64,000 bases of DNA from Hymenobacter glacieicola (GCF_014640315.1 NZ_BMGS01000002.1:345313-409312); one strand, 5' to 3'. Counted from the stretch's first letter, positions 18,073 to 27,154 are shown. Program-made: numbers and translations. The notes: a model not told the origin generated them from the sequence alone.

Positions 18073-18155
18073 GCGGCGCAGAGTAAGTAGCCCAACACAG
18101 GATGGCAGGCCGCTGCAAAGTTGCCCATAAAATTCCGGAGAAATGGGGACGGTCG

Positions 18156-18998
18156 CTACACCCGCGCCAGTTGGTAGCGGAAGTAAGAACCGAGCAACAG
18201 CAGCAGCTTGGTGTTATTTGGTACGCGCACCCGCTCGCCAAGGATACGCTGAGCAGGCAACTGCCGGATTTTGTGGAAGAGCTTGAGGTAGTACACGTAG
18301 GCCAGATAGACGCCCATGCGAGCCGCTCGCGGAAGCTGCACAATACCGGCGTAACCGGCCTCAAAATCGGCCCGGATGTCGGCTTCAATCGTTTGTTTCA
18401 CCTCATCGGTGAACCGCTCGTACTGCACGCCGGGAAAGTATACCCGGCCTCGCTCCTGGTAGTCGGATCGAATGTCGCGTAGGAAATTGATTTTCTGAAA
18501 AGCCGACCCCAGCCGCCGCGCCGACTCGCGCAAACGGGCAAACTGGGCCTCGTCGCCCTCGCAGAAAATGCGCAAACACATCAGTCCCACTACCTCCGCC
18601 GAGCCGTAGATGTATTTCTCGTACAGGGACTGGTTGTAGCTGCGGTCGTCCAGGTCCATCTCCATGCTGTAGAGAAAGGCGTCGATAAATTCCCGGTCGA
18701 TGCCGTACTGATGTACCACGTCCTGAAAGGCGTGCAAAACTGGGTTCAGGCTGATGCGCAGGTCCAGGGCCTCGTAGGTCTGGCGCTTGAAATCCTGAAA
18801 CAGCGCGGCTTTGTCGTGCTCATGAAACGTATCCACGATTTCATCGGCCCAGCGCACAAAACCATACACGGAGTACACCGGCAAGTGAAACCGCCTATCA
18901 AGCGTACGAATACCCAACGTAAAAGAGGTACTGTACCGCTTGGTTATCAGCTTGCTGCACGCCCGGCTGGTTTCGGTGAAAAGGGCAACGTGGTCCAT
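18156..18998 (-). CDS. crtB: Phytoene synthase CrtB
   Basis: Prenyl-diphosphate condensing enzyme that joins two geranylgeranyl diphosphates to phytoene, the first committed carotenoid step. The ATG at 18998 gives 280 residues; an upstream frame extends seven residues. The family landmarks are YSVYGFVRWADEIVD near residue 45 (first Asp-rich motif DEIVD), YGSAEVVGLMCLRIF near residue 138, and AFQKINFLRDIRSDY near residue 170 (second Asp-rich motif DxxxD). KRYSTSF near residue 21 is also conserved. It lies 109 AT-rich bases after crtI on the same strand. Confidence 0.95.
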   Translation of the reverse strand: MDHVALFTETSRACSKLITKRYSTSFTLGIRTLDRRFHLPVYSVYGFVRWADEIVDTFHEHDKAALFQDFKRQTYEALDLRISLNPVLHAFQDVVHQYGIDREFIDAFLYSMEMDLDDRSYNQSLYEKYIYGSAEVVGLMCLRIFCEGDEAQFARLRESARRLGSAFQKINFLRDIRSDYQERGRVYFPGVQYERFTDEVKQTIEADIRADFEAGYAGIVQLPRAARMGVYLAYVYYLKLFHKIRQLPAQRILGERVRVPNNTKLLLLLGSYFRYQLARV

Positions 18999-19107
18999 TC
19001 TGGTTGAATTAATAATCAAGAATTAGCAAGTCAGAATTGACCCGTTCTGCTGTGCTGGCGGCACCGGGCTGCTTCTGCTTTACCAATCCTTAATTCTTAA
19101 TTATTAA

Positions 19108-20592
19108 TTACTGATTCTCTTTTGCTACTTCCGCCGCCACTACCTGACCCGAAATAAGGGAGGGCGGCACTCCTGGGCCCGGTACCGTAAGCTGGCCCGT
19201 AAAATACAGATTGCTAACCTTTTTACTTTTCAGGGCGGGCTTTAAAATGGCCGTTTGCCGGAGGGTGTTGGCCAGACCGTAGGCGTTGCCTTTGTAGCTG
19301 TTGTAATCCTGCACGAAATCCTGGTGGGCGTAGCTGCGCTTGAACACTACCGCGTCGCGGATGCTGGTGCCGCAGTGGCGTTCCAGGCGCTCCATAATCA
19401 GGTTATAGTAGTGCTCCCGGGTAGCCTCGGGGTCAGGCAAGTTAGGCGCCACCGGAATCAGCAGAAACAGGTTCTCGCAGCCCTCCGGCGCCACCGAGGG
19501 GTCCGTCTGGGAGGGGGCCGATACGTAGAACAGCGGGCGGCTGGGCCACTTCGGATCCTCGTAGATTTCCTCGGCGTGCAGGCTAAATTCCTCGTCAAAA
19601 AACAAGTTGTGGTGGCGCAGCTTGGGTAGGCGCTTGCTCACGCCCACGTAGAACAGCAGGGAGGATGGGGCCATGGTGCGGGAGTTCCAATAGGCCTCGT
19701 CGTAGTGGCGCCACTCGGGGGCCAATAGGTGCTGCTCGGCGTGGTGATAGTCGGCGCCGGCCACTATTACATCGGCGGCGCGGAAACCGGCGGCCGTTTG
19801 CACGCCAGTAGCGCGGCCACGCTCCACCACAATCTGCTGTACGGCTGCGTTGTACTCAATGCTGACTCCTCGCTCCTGGGCCAGCTGCACCATGCCTTCC
19901 ACAATTTTGTGCATGCCGCCCATGGGGTACCAGGTGCCCAGGGCCAGGTCGGCGTAGTTCATGAGCGAGTACAGGGCCGGCGTATTTTCCGACGTGGCCC
20001 CCAGGAACAGCACTGGAAACTCCACCAGCTCCAGCAGGCGCGGGTCCTTGAAAAACTTACGCACATGCTTGTGCATGCTCTGTAGCAAGTCCAGGCGCAC
20101 GGCGTCAACTACCAGGCGGGGGTCCATGAACTCCAGCAGGGAACGGCCGGGCATATGCACAAATTTGCCAATGCCGACTTGGTACTTATACGCCGCCTGC
20201 CGCAGAAACTCATCCAGGCGGGCCGCGCTACCCGGCTCGTAGCGCTCAAACAGAGCCCGCAACTCGGGCATTTGGGCCGGAATGTCCACGGCCTCCTTGC
20301 CCTTGAAAATGACCTGATAGGAAGGATCCAGCCGCACCAGCTGGTAGTAGTCAGAAACTTTTTTGCCAAAGCGGGCAAAGTACTGCTCAAAAATATCGGG
20401 CATCCAGTACCAGCTAGGGCCCATATCAAAGGTGAAGCCTTGGGCCTGAAACACGCGCGCCCGGCCGCCGGGCCCTTCATTCTTTTCCAGTAGGGTCACG
20501 CGGTAGCCGCGTTGGGCCAGGGAAGTAGCCGCGGCCAGGCCGGCAAAGCCCGCCCCGATAACAAGTACGTGTTTGGAAGTAGCAGTAGTCAA
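19108..20592 (-). CDS. crtI: Phytoene desaturase CrtI
   Basis: FAD-dependent desaturase converting phytoene towards lycopene. The 494 residues start with the dinucleotide-binding fold VLVIGAGFAGLAAATSLAQ near residue 10, followed by LEKNEGPGGRAR. The CrtI C-terminal signature is visible near residue 470 (NLYFTGQLTVPGPGVPPSL and the following SGQVVA). The internal motif FDMGPSWYWMPDIFE near residue 55 is also typical. The longest frame begins with a TTG at 20592, and the true start could be a few codons away. It heads the minus-strand crtI-crtB-orf unit. Number of desaturation steps cannot be read from sequence. Confidence 0.95.
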   Translation of the reverse strand: MTTATSKHVLVIGAGFAGLAAATSLAQRGYRVTLLEKNEGPGGRARVFQAQGFTFDMGPSWYWMPDIFEQYFARFGKKVSDYYQLVRLDPSYQVIFKGKEAVDIPAQMPELRALFERYEPGSAARLDEFLRQAAYKYQVGIGKFVHMPGRSLLEFMDPRLVVDAVRLDLLQSMHKHVRKFFKDPRLLELVEFPVLFLGATSENTPALYSLMNYADLALGTWYPMGGMHKIVEGMVQLAQERGVSIEYNAAVQQIVVERGRATGVQTAAGFRAADVIVAGADYHHAEQHLLAPEWRHYDEAYWNSRTMAPSSLLFYVGVSKRLPKLRHHNLFFDEEFSLHAEEIYEDPKWPSRPLFYVSAPSQTDPSVAPEGCENLFLLIPVAPNLPDPEATREHYYNLIMERLERHCGTSIRDAVVFKRSYAHQDFVQDYNSYKGNAYGLANTLRQTAILKPALKSKKVSNLYFTGQLTVPGPGVPPSLISGQVVAAEVAKENQ

Positions 20593-20796
20593 ATGAGCGG
20601 GAGTTGGTTGGGTAGGGTGAAGCGCGAAGGCGGCCGCCGGGCAACTGGCCGCGCCCCAAGTTACATACTGCCGAGCCGGGCTGATGTTTCAGCCGGCAGC
20701 CTAAAAACAGACGGGCCGCGAACCACGCCGCCAAAAGCTAACGTCGTCCGCGGCCCGCGATACGCCCGGGGCGGGTCTGTACTCTCTCCCTATTCC

Positions 20797-21312
20797 CTAC
20801 ACGCCGGGGGCGTATGTCTTCAACGCCTGCTTAAGTTCTTTGCGGGCGATATGAATACGGTTTTTAACGGTTCCAATCGGAATCTGCAGCTTTTCCGCAA
20901 TTTCCAGGTACTTGTAACCGATGTAATACATCATAAACGGAGTCCGGTAATCGGCGGAAAGACCGGCAATGGCTTCGTTGATATCTGTTACTACGAAATC
21001 GGAGGTGGCTCCGTTGTGCGTAATGTAGTTTTCGTCGGTATTAAAGTACTGGAAGTACTCCGTGCTGTCAATATTGCTATTGCGCTTGGTAATCTTGTTG
21101 TAGTTGTTGATGAAGGTGTTGCGCATGATGGTGTACAACCAGGCCTTCAAATTGGTGCCCGCTTTGAACTTGTCCTTGTTCAACAACGCCTTGAGCAAGG
21201 TTTCCTGCACTAGGTCCTTGGCATCATCGGCGTCGCGGGTCAGGTTCATCGCCACGGGCTTTAGCGAGTAAGAAATCTTCTGTACTTGGTTGGTGAATTC
21301 CAAAGAGGTCAT
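20797..21312 (-). CDS. ECF-type RNA polymerase sigma factor
   Basis: Small sigma-70 family factor of 171 residues. Region 2 spans about residues 5-75, with DADDAKDLVQETLLKAL matching the core-binding helix and KAWLYTIMRNTFINNYN the -10-binding helix. Region 4 spans 110-165, with EIAEKLQIPIGTVKNRIH as the helix-turn-helix. No anti-sigma gene is next to it. The gene lies between crtZ-merR and crtI in a pigment cluster, where ECF factors often respond to light or oxidative stress; that role is inference. The start is the ATG at 21312, 31 bases after a TATATTTG box. Confidence 0.92.
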   Translation of the reverse strand: MTSLEFTNQVQKISYSLKPVAMNLTRDADDAKDLVQETLLKALLNKDKFKAGTNLKAWLYTIMRNTFINNYNKITKRNSNIDSTEYFQYFNTDENYITHNGATSDFVVTDINEAIAGLSADYRTPFMMYYIGYKYLEIAEKLQIPIGTVKNRIHIARKELKQALKTYAPGV

Positions 21313-21343
21313 ACTGTTTAGCTTTTCGTGGCAAAAAGTTAAA

Positions 21344-21351
21344 CAAATATA
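21344..21351 (-). promoter_or_regulatory. Bacteroidota-type -7 box (TATATTTG) for the ECF sigma gene
   Basis: On the minus strand TATATTTG fits TAnnTTTG and lies 31 bases before the sigma-factor ATG. I see no good TTTG at the -33 position, so the call is tentative. Confidence 0.45.
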
Positions 21352-21530
21352 CGAGCGGATCGGAAAGTAGTCCGTACCTACATAGATTTATTTTTCCTAC
21401 CACCCCACTCCCTTCGCAAAAACGCTTGTTTCAAACGGTAATATATTCATTACCAAGCAGTAACAGCGAAATTTTATTCTACTTGTTCTAGATTATTTCC
21501 TGACTGACTGGCTGCCAAAACTTACGCAAA

Positions 21531-21567
21531 CGCCCGGCCGCCGGATGTTTATTCCTACGGCCGGGCG
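21531..21567 (-). terminator. Hairpin downstream of the MerR-type regulator
   Basis: Perfect 10-bp GC-only stem (21531-21540 with 21558-21567) and a 17-base AT-rich loop, 33 bases after the regulator stop on the minus strand. The T run after it is short, so termination efficiency is uncertain. Confidence 0.5.
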
Positions 21568-21599
21568 GCGGCTTTGTTGAACAAGGGTACGTTATGCTT

Positions 21600-22526
21600 T
21601 CATGATGCTTCGGTAGGCAGCTGCACCTCTTTGTCGCAGGCACAGGAGCATATTCCTTCGGCCAGGGCCATAAAATCAGTAATCAGGCGCAGTCGCACGG
21701 CATTTGTCGGCATCTGGAAAGGTAACTGCGCCAGCGGGCCGTACAGAAATAAGGTGATATCAGGGCAGGTCCGGCTTAGCTCATTCACAAAATCCTGTAC
21801 CTCATCCCGTTCCGGAACTGCCGTCAGTACTGTGAGGGCCGCGTAGGGCTGGTAGGCACTGCAAACGGCACGGAGTTCCTGAACCGGTAAGTTCTGCCCC
21901 AGGTACAACACATGGTGCCCCCGGGCCCGCAGGATGTAGTTCATGAACAGCAAGGCCAGTTCGTGCATTTCCCTTTCCGGCAGAAATAGTACCCAGCGCC
22001 GCGCCGCGGCCGGCTGCACGGGCGCTAGCCCATCGGTAGCCGCCAGCAGCTTCTGGCGCAACAAGTTGGTGACCAAGTGCTCCTGAGCCGGGTTTACCGT
22101 GCCCGTTTGCCACATCACCCCAATGCGCTGCAGAAAAGGATAGGCTACGTGCAGAATAGCCTGCTCAAACCCGCTGCGCGCAATAGCTTCGTTCAGCAGC
22201 CGGGTGAGCTGCAATTCGTTCATTTCTAACATGGCCGCCAGCAGCCCATTTACTTGCTGGCAATAGTTATGCGAGGCATCATCGCAGGAAATAACGGCCT
22301 TGGCTAGCTCGGGCTCCGTCATTTTAGCTACCTGGGAGATGCGGTAGCCCCGGTTACACAAGGTAGCGACGTTAAGGAGGCGCCGCAGGTCATCGTCGCA
22401 GTAGGTGCGGATGTTGGTAGCAGTACGCACGGGTCGCAGAATGCCGTAGCGCTGCTCCCAGATGCGAATGGTGTGCGCCTTGATGCCGGATAGCTGCTCT
22501 AGGTCGCTGATTGAAAAATGTCCCAC
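21600..22526 (-). CDS. MerR-family regulator with cobalamin-binding domain (CarH-like)
   Basis: Predicted light- and B12-responsive repressor of carotenoid genes. The 308 residues comprise a MerR winged helix at 1-70 (FSISDLEQLSGIKAHTIRI, then WEQRYGILRP), a four-helix bundle at about 90-170 and a B12-binding Rossmann domain at 175-300. The bundle has the CarH-type W-x9-EH motif, Trp139 to Glu149-His150. In the B12 domain the usual DxHxxG is ExHxxA: Glu186, His188 and Ala191. The axial-ligand His is therefore kept while the first Asp and the Gly are replaced. The start is a GTG at 22526, 28 bases after crtZ, so the two are likely co-transcribed. Confidence 0.87.
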   Translation of the reverse strand: MGHFSISDLEQLSGIKAHTIRIWEQRYGILRPVRTATNIRTYCDDDLRRLLNVATLCNRGYRISQVAKMTEPELAKAVISCDDASHNYCQQVNGLLAAMLEMNELQLTRLLNEAIARSGFEQAILHVAYPFLQRIGVMWQTGTVNPAQEHLVTNLLRQKLLAATDGLAPVQPAAARRWVLFLPEREMHELALLFMNYILRARGHHVLYLGQNLPVQELRAVCSAYQPYAALTVLTAVPERDEVQDFVNELSRTCPDITLFLYGPLAQLPFQMPTNAVRLRLITDFMALAEGICSCACDKEVQLPTEAS

Positions 22527-22554
22527 GGTACGGTTCTCCCTCTCAACTAATTAT

Positions 22555-23055
22555 TTAAACCGCCGCGTTGGGCCCCTGCCGCAGCACCCGCGTGGGAGCC
22601 GGCTTACGCAGGGCCAAAGCAAAATATTTTGGTGATACCCACAGCAGGCCAAACTCCTCGGAGCCAGTGCGGCCGGTGGTTTTGTGGTGCATTTTGTGGG
22701 CCATGTTCAGGGCCCGCAGATACGTGTTGCGCGACTTGCGCCAAAACCGTAGCCGCCCATGGATCAGCACATCGTGCACGAAAAAGTACAGCGTGCCATA
22801 GGCCGCAATGCCTACCCCCATCCAGAAGCGGAAATCCTTGGCGTCGGAGCCGTAGATAATCAGCAACATGGAAAGCGAGCCATAAAAGAGAAAGAAAAAG
22901 TCGTTGCGTTCAAACCGGTGCGGGTGGCGCACGTGGTGGGAGCGGTGCAAAAACCACAGGGGCCCATGCAGCACAAAACGGTGCATAAACCACGCAACGA
23001 ATTCCATTCCTAAAAAGGTAGCCGTCGTGACGGCTACGGCTGCCAGCGTTGTCAT
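22555..23055 (-). CDS. crtZ: Beta-carotene hydroxylase CrtZ
   Basis: Non-heme di-iron membrane hydroxylase acting at C3/C3' of beta-rings, giving zeaxanthin, or astaxanthin together with CrtW. The ATG at 23055 gives 166 residues; a TTG three codons earlier is an alternative. The four His motifs of the sterol desaturase/CrtZ family are clear: HRFVLH at 25-30, HRSHH at 37-41, HDVLIHGR near residue 95 and HKMHHK near residue 120. The fourth is followed by the typical EEFGLLWVSPKYF. It lies 28 bases upstream of the CarH-like regulator on the same strand. Confidence 0.93.
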   Translation of the reverse strand: MTTLAAVAVTTATFLGMEFVAWFMHRFVLHGPLWFLHRSHHVRHPHRFERNDFFFLFYGSLSMLLIIYGSDAKDFRFWMGVGIAAYGTLYFFVHDVLIHGRLRFWRKSRNTYLRALNMAHKMHHKTTGRTGSEEFGLLWVSPKYFALALRKPAPTRVLRQGPNAAV

Positions 23056-23242
23056 AGGGCTCAAACCGCCGCGGTGGTGAGAAGTTTGAAAAATCTAGAA
23101 AGGAGAAAGTTACTACTCTTCCCTGACTCTGCCGGTTTACCTCAACCGGAAAAACTTTGGACTACCCCAAACCGAGACCAGCCGCACCTGGAGGCGCGGC
23201 TGGTGCTGATAGGGAGTTATGCGTGGTGAATTGTACGGCAGC

Positions 23243-24055
23243 TTAATTATCCCAGCTGATTTTTTCCTTGGCCAGAAAGGCGGCAATACCCCGGCGGCAA
23301 TCATCGGAGCCGCGGGCTTCGGCGTTTAGGCGGGCGGCGTAGCGCAGGCTGTCCTCCAGCGGCATTTCCGGAATGCGGGCCAGCATTTCCTTGGTGGTTT
23401 CCATGCTCTGGGACGAATTCTCCACGCACAGGCGGCGGGCAAAGCGGTACACGTTATCGGCTAGCTCGGCTTTGGGCACTAGGAAGTTAACCAGGCCGAA
23501 CTCCAGGGCTACCTGGGCCGTGATGACGTCGCCGGTGAGCAGGAGCTGCTTGGTGCGGGCCTCCCCTATTTTGCGCAGCAGAAACACGCTGACGATGGCC
23601 GGCAGGAAACCAATCTTCACCTCCGTATAGCCAAACTTTGCCTCGGGCACGGTAAAGGCAAAGTCGCAGATGGTAGCCAGCCCGCAGCCCCCGGCCAGCG
23701 CGTGGCCCTGCACCTGCCCGATTACCACCTTTTTGAGGGTGTAAATCTGGTGGAACAGCTGCATCAGGTGGGTAGAGTCGGCCAGGTTATCGGTGTAGCC
23801 GAAGCCCTGCAGCTCCTGAATGTAGGCCAGATCGGCCCCGGCGCAGAATACGTCGCCTTCAGCCCGTAGCACGATGACCTTGCAGGCCTCGTCGTCCTCG
23901 GCAAACTCAAAGGCCTGCTTGAGCTCCGTGACAACCTCGGCGCTGAGGGCATTGCGCTTTTCCGGGCGGTTGAGCGTGATGTAGCCAATGGAATCCTGGG
24001 CTTCGTAGCGAATAAAGCGCAGGTCTTCCAATTCCTGAGTGGGCATGTTTTCCAT
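23243..24055 (-). CDS. Enoyl-CoA hydratase/isomerase family protein
   Basis: Crotonase-fold enzyme, probably hydrating an enoyl-CoA in fatty acid or branched-chain amino acid breakdown; exact substrate unknown. The ATG at 24055 gives 270 residues, the usual length. Conserved parts are ITLNRPEKRNALSAEVV near residue 24, the oxyanion hole segment VFCAGADLAYI near residue 68, and the second one GHALAGGCGLATICDFAF near residue 115. FGYTEVKIGFLPA near residue 138 contains a Glu in the catalytic region. The open frame continues 36 codons upstream without similarity. It stands alone between crtZ and comEC. Confidence 0.9.
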   Translation of the reverse strand: MENMPTQELEDLRFIRYEAQDSIGYITLNRPEKRNALSAEVVTELKQAFEFAEDDEACKVIVLRAEGDVFCAGADLAYIQELQGFGYTDNLADSTHLMQLFHQIYTLKKVVIGQVQGHALAGGCGLATICDFAFTVPEAKFGYTEVKIGFLPAIVSVFLLRKIGEARTKQLLLTGDVITAQVALEFGLVNFLVPKAELADNVYRFARRLCVENSSQSMETTKEMLARIPEMPLEDSLRYAARLNAEARGSDDCRRGIAAFLAKEKISWDN

Positions 24056-24229
24056 AGTCAGGGACGTTGCAGAGCGGTGAGAGAAAACGGAGGCAGGCAG
24101 CCAGGACTTACCCAACCGAGTTAAAAAGAAGGACGCTAAGACCAAACGTAGCGAAAATGACACTACAAACGAATGCTATAGCGCAAGGAGCACCCCACAA
24201 GTTGCGGCTCACCTGGCGGCTGGCCGAGC

Positions 24230-26467
24230 TTAGCGCTGAGCCCGCACCGTAAACGCGCCGCGCGCAGTAACATCATAGGTCTGAAAACCAGCATGATGCA
24301 ATACCGAATCCTGCCGGGCCACGTACCAACTTTTGCACGAAGAATCGAATAGTATTGGTGCGGCCGTTCCGAATATACTGGCCAGGGTTGCGGGGGTTAC
24401 CCGGGCATTGCGGCGGAGCACAATGGCCTCCAGCCCTGGCAGCGGCGCCCGGGCGCCGCTCAGGGGCCCACTCACGAAGGCTACTTGTACTCCGCGCCAG
24501 GCCGTTAGGGTCAGGCCCGGTTCCAGCACCTGCGCGGGCACGGGGCAGCCCCGCCAGCCGGGACGGTGGTACACCTGCCGGGCCTCCCGCTGAATGCTGC
24601 CGGGCACAATGCGGTAAGTGCGTTCCGTTTCCGTGAGCGGTACAGAGTCCAGGGTTACCACTTCGGCCGCCGCGCCCTGCCAGAAGCCTACCACGGAGCG
24701 GCGCGGAATGCTGTACACAATTAGGCGCGCGTCGGGGGCGAGTTGGTAGGCGGCCCAGACCCGGCTGCTTTCCAGTACGCCGAGTAGAGCGCAGGCCACG
24801 CCCAACCAGGGCAGGCGGCGCAGCTGAAAGAACACCAGCCCAGCCAGTATGATGGCAAACATAAGCCAGGCCTGCGGGGCCGTCACGTGAATACCCGAAA
24901 TCAGGGCCCCGGGCAACAGGCGGCCAATGCCGAAAATATACTCGTTGAAAAGCCAGATCAGCCACTCGAAAACCCCGGCCACAATCCGCGGCAACCAATC
25001 CAGCACGGCCGCGACCTGCCCCGAGCCTACCCCCACCAAAGCCACGATACCTTTCAGCACCAGCAGCCCCAGCCCCACGTACACGGCCCCACTGGAAATA
25101 GGCACGGCCACCAGATTGGAGGCTAGGAAGCTGAGCGGAAACTGATGGAAATAAAACAACCCGAGCGGCAGCGTGGCCACCTGGGCCGCCAACGACAAGG
25201 CCGTGGCTTGCCAAATTTTATCGAACGACCAGCCCAGCCCCTTCCAGCCTTTCTGCACGGCTTTCGGCTGCCAGGGCCGCTGCTGGCCCAGGAAAAAAGC
25301 CTTGGGATGCAGCAGCCGGCCAATGCGCGGCTGCAAGTACACAATGCTGAGTACGGCCAGGAATGACAGCTGAAAGCCTACGTCACAGAGCAGGTAGGGG
25401 TCGTAGCAGAGCAGGCAGAAAGCCGCTACGGCCAGCAGATTATACATGGACGTTTGCCGGCCGCTGGCTCGCCCCAAAATGAGGAAGGAAAACATTACGG
25501 CCGCCCGCAGCACCGAAGCCGACAGCCCCGTCAGGAACGCGTAGCTCCAGATGGTAGCCAAGCCGAGCGCAGCCGCAACAAACCGAAACCACGGTCCCCG
25601 CCGCCCCGGTAGCCGGCCCAGCAGCCACGTAACGGCCCCAAACAGCAGCCCCACCTGCAACCCCGACACGGCCATGATGTGGGTAGTACCCGTGTTAGCG
25701 TAGGCTTGCTTGGTTTCCTGGTCTACTTCATCTTTAATCCCGAGTACCAGTGCCGAAGCCAAGGCATACTCCCGCTTGGCGTGCATGTAGTGTCGAAATA
25801 CGCCGTCTAGCACGCGGGCGGCGCGCATAGCCACGGCCCGCAGCCAGTTAGGCGGGGCGGTGGCAATCTGCTGGTACTGATCCGGGTGAATGAACTGCTG
25901 GTGGTATACTTGGTGGTACTCCAAGTAGCGGCGGTAATCAAACTCGCCGGGGTTAAGGGGCGGCTTGCTGGGCGCGGGCGCCCCGCGCACCAGCCATACG
26001 TCGCCGTACTGGGGCGCTGTCACGGTGGCTTCACGCGGCACACTCACCCGGATGCCCCCACGGGCCGGGCGCCACTGTCCGCCCACGCGCACCGCCGAAA
26101 CCCGCACGGTAGTAGCGTACGTAGCGGGCCGCACCACAGTATAATCGTCGACTACCCCCCGGTAAAACTCTACGCGGCTCCCGAATCGGTAGAGGTGGTC
26201 AGGGGCGCGGCTTTCCGTAGCCTGCTGGGTCAGGGCGGCGCCGGCAGCATACACGGTCAGCACGGCCAGCAAGCCGGCGGCATCCGTGGCGGCTGGTCCT
26301 TTTTGGCAGGTAGCCCAGCCGTGTACCACCCCAAACAACACCAGCAGCACGCCAACCAGCGGTAGTAGCTCCGGCAGGTTTTCGCCCCAGTATAAATAGG
26401 TCAGGATGCCCGCCATCAAGGGCAAAGTCAGCCGCACAAAGGCGTTGGGCGCCCATTTAATTTCCAT
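24230..26467 (-). CDS. ComEC/Rec2-family DNA uptake channel lacking a visible metallo-beta-lactamase site
   Basis: Inner membrane channel that brings single-stranded DNA into the cytoplasm during transformation. From the ATG at 26467 it has 745 residues. Two or three membrane segments lie within the first 90 residues, followed by a DUF4131-like soluble domain to about 225. The Competence domain, at about 235-530, shows ALVLGIKDEVDQETKQAYAN, GTTHIMAVSGLQVGL and multiple membrane segments. The C-terminal 150 residues are soluble but lack the HxHxDH motif of the metallo-beta-lactamase domain found in longer ComEC proteins. This shorter form occurs in other Bacteroidota. Codon use matches the chromosome. 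Confidence 0.88.
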   Translation of the reverse strand: MEIKWAPNAFVRLTLPLMAGILTYLYWGENLPELLPLVGVLLVLFGVVHGWATCQKGPAATDAAGLLAVLTVYAAGAALTQQATESRAPDHLYRFGSRVEFYRGVVDDYTVVRPATYATTVRVSAVRVGGQWRPARGGIRVSVPREATVTAPQYGDVWLVRGAPAPSKPPLNPGEFDYRRYLEYHQVYHQQFIHPDQYQQIATAPPNWLRAVAMRAARVLDGVFRHYMHAKREYALASALVLGIKDEVDQETKQAYANTGTTHIMAVSGLQVGLLFGAVTWLLGRLPGRRGPWFRFVAAALGLATIWSYAFLTGLSASVLRAAVMFSFLILGRASGRQTSMYNLLAVAAFCLLCYDPYLLCDVGFQLSFLAVLSIVYLQPRIGRLLHPKAFFLGQQRPWQPKAVQKGWKGLGWSFDKIWQATALSLAAQVATLPLGLFYFHQFPLSFLASNLVAVPISSGAVYVGLGLLVLKGIVALVGVGSGQVAAVLDWLPRIVAGVFEWLIWLFNEYIFGIGRLLPGALISGIHVTAPQAWLMFAIILAGLVFFQLRRLPWLGVACALLGVLESSRVWAAYQLAPDARLIVYSIPRRSVVGFWQGAAAEVVTLDSVPLTETERTYRIVPGSIQREARQVYHRPGWRGCPVPAQVLEPGLTLTAWRGVQVAFVSGPLSGARAPLPGLEAIVLRRNARVTPATLASIFGTAAPILFDSSCKSWYVARQDSVLHHAGFQTYDVTARGAFTVRAQR

Positions 26468-26551
26468 ATAGCACGCGTTATACAAGTAGCTGTTAAGGCA
26501 GTAGTAGCTCTATCCTACAAGAGGCCAAAATGAGGAAAATAAGCTAGACAA

Positions 26552-26586
26552 TAAAAGCCCCCTGCTCTGAAGTAGAAAGCAGGGGC
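26552..26586 (-). terminator. Intrinsic terminator after the GNAT gene
   Basis: On the minus strand a GC-rich stem of 8-9 bp (26578-26586 with 26556-26565, one bulge) is followed by TTTTATT. It is 33 bases past the GNAT stop and upstream of comEC. Confidence 0.7.
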
Positions 26587-26618
26587 GGCATAGGTATAAG
26601 AGAGTAGTGCGCTGGCGG

Positions 26619-27056
26619 CTACGTCAGCTTCATTTTATAATGCTCAATGTCGGCCTCTACAAACTTTTCCCCTACCCGCTCAAACCCGTGCCGCTCGTAG
26701 AAGCGCACCGCGGGCAACTGGGCGTTCAGGTACACCAAGGCCTCCGGATGGCTGGCGCGCACATCCTGCACCACGGCGGCCAGCAGGGCCGCCCCCACCT
26801 GCTGGTTGCGGTAGGCTTCCAGCACGGCAAAGCGCTCCAGCTTCACTCCCAACTCCGTAACCCGCCACCGGGCCGCACCGCAGGGCGTACCCTCCGCCGT
26901 ACGGGCTAGGTAGTGAGTGGCATCCGTGCGGTCGTGGAAGTCATTCTCCAGCTCAGCGGGCACATTTTGCCCCAGCACAAACACCGTATGACGAATGGCT
27001 AGCGCGTCGTTGAGGCTGGGGTCTTGCGGGGAGGTAATGCGGGATACCTGTATCAC
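26619..27056 (-). CDS. GNAT-family N-acetyltransferase
   Basis: Acetyl-CoA-dependent acyltransferase of 145 residues; substrate unknown. The acetyl-CoA binding region is ERFAVLEAYRNQQVGAALL near residue 75, containing the RxxxxG-like loop (RNQQVG). The C-terminal motif ALVYLNAQLPAVRFYERHGF near residue 108 is shared with ElaA-type and other GNAT enzymes. The start is a GTG at 27056; no ATG fits. It is a single-gene unit between phoH and comEC with its own terminator. Confidence 0.87.
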   Translation of the reverse strand: MIQVSRITSPQDPSLNDALAIRHTVFVLGQNVPAELENDFHDRTDATHYLARTAEGTPCGAARWRVTELGVKLERFAVLEAYRNQQVGAALLAAVVQDVRASHPEALVYLNAQLPAVRFYERHGFERVGEKFVEADIEHYKMKLT

Positions 27057-27154
27057 GGGAAAGTAAATTGGTGGAAGATGCCGCCACCGGGCCGCACCTG
27101 GTTATACCGGCGAAAGTACTACACCACTGGTGGCTTTGTCCATTCCGGCTTCCT

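Noticed and set aside
23177..23204. Terminator after the enoyl-CoA hydratase gene
   Set aside because: A 9-bp GC-rich stem is present on the minus strand side, but no T run follows and it lies close to the crtZ upstream region; too weak to call.
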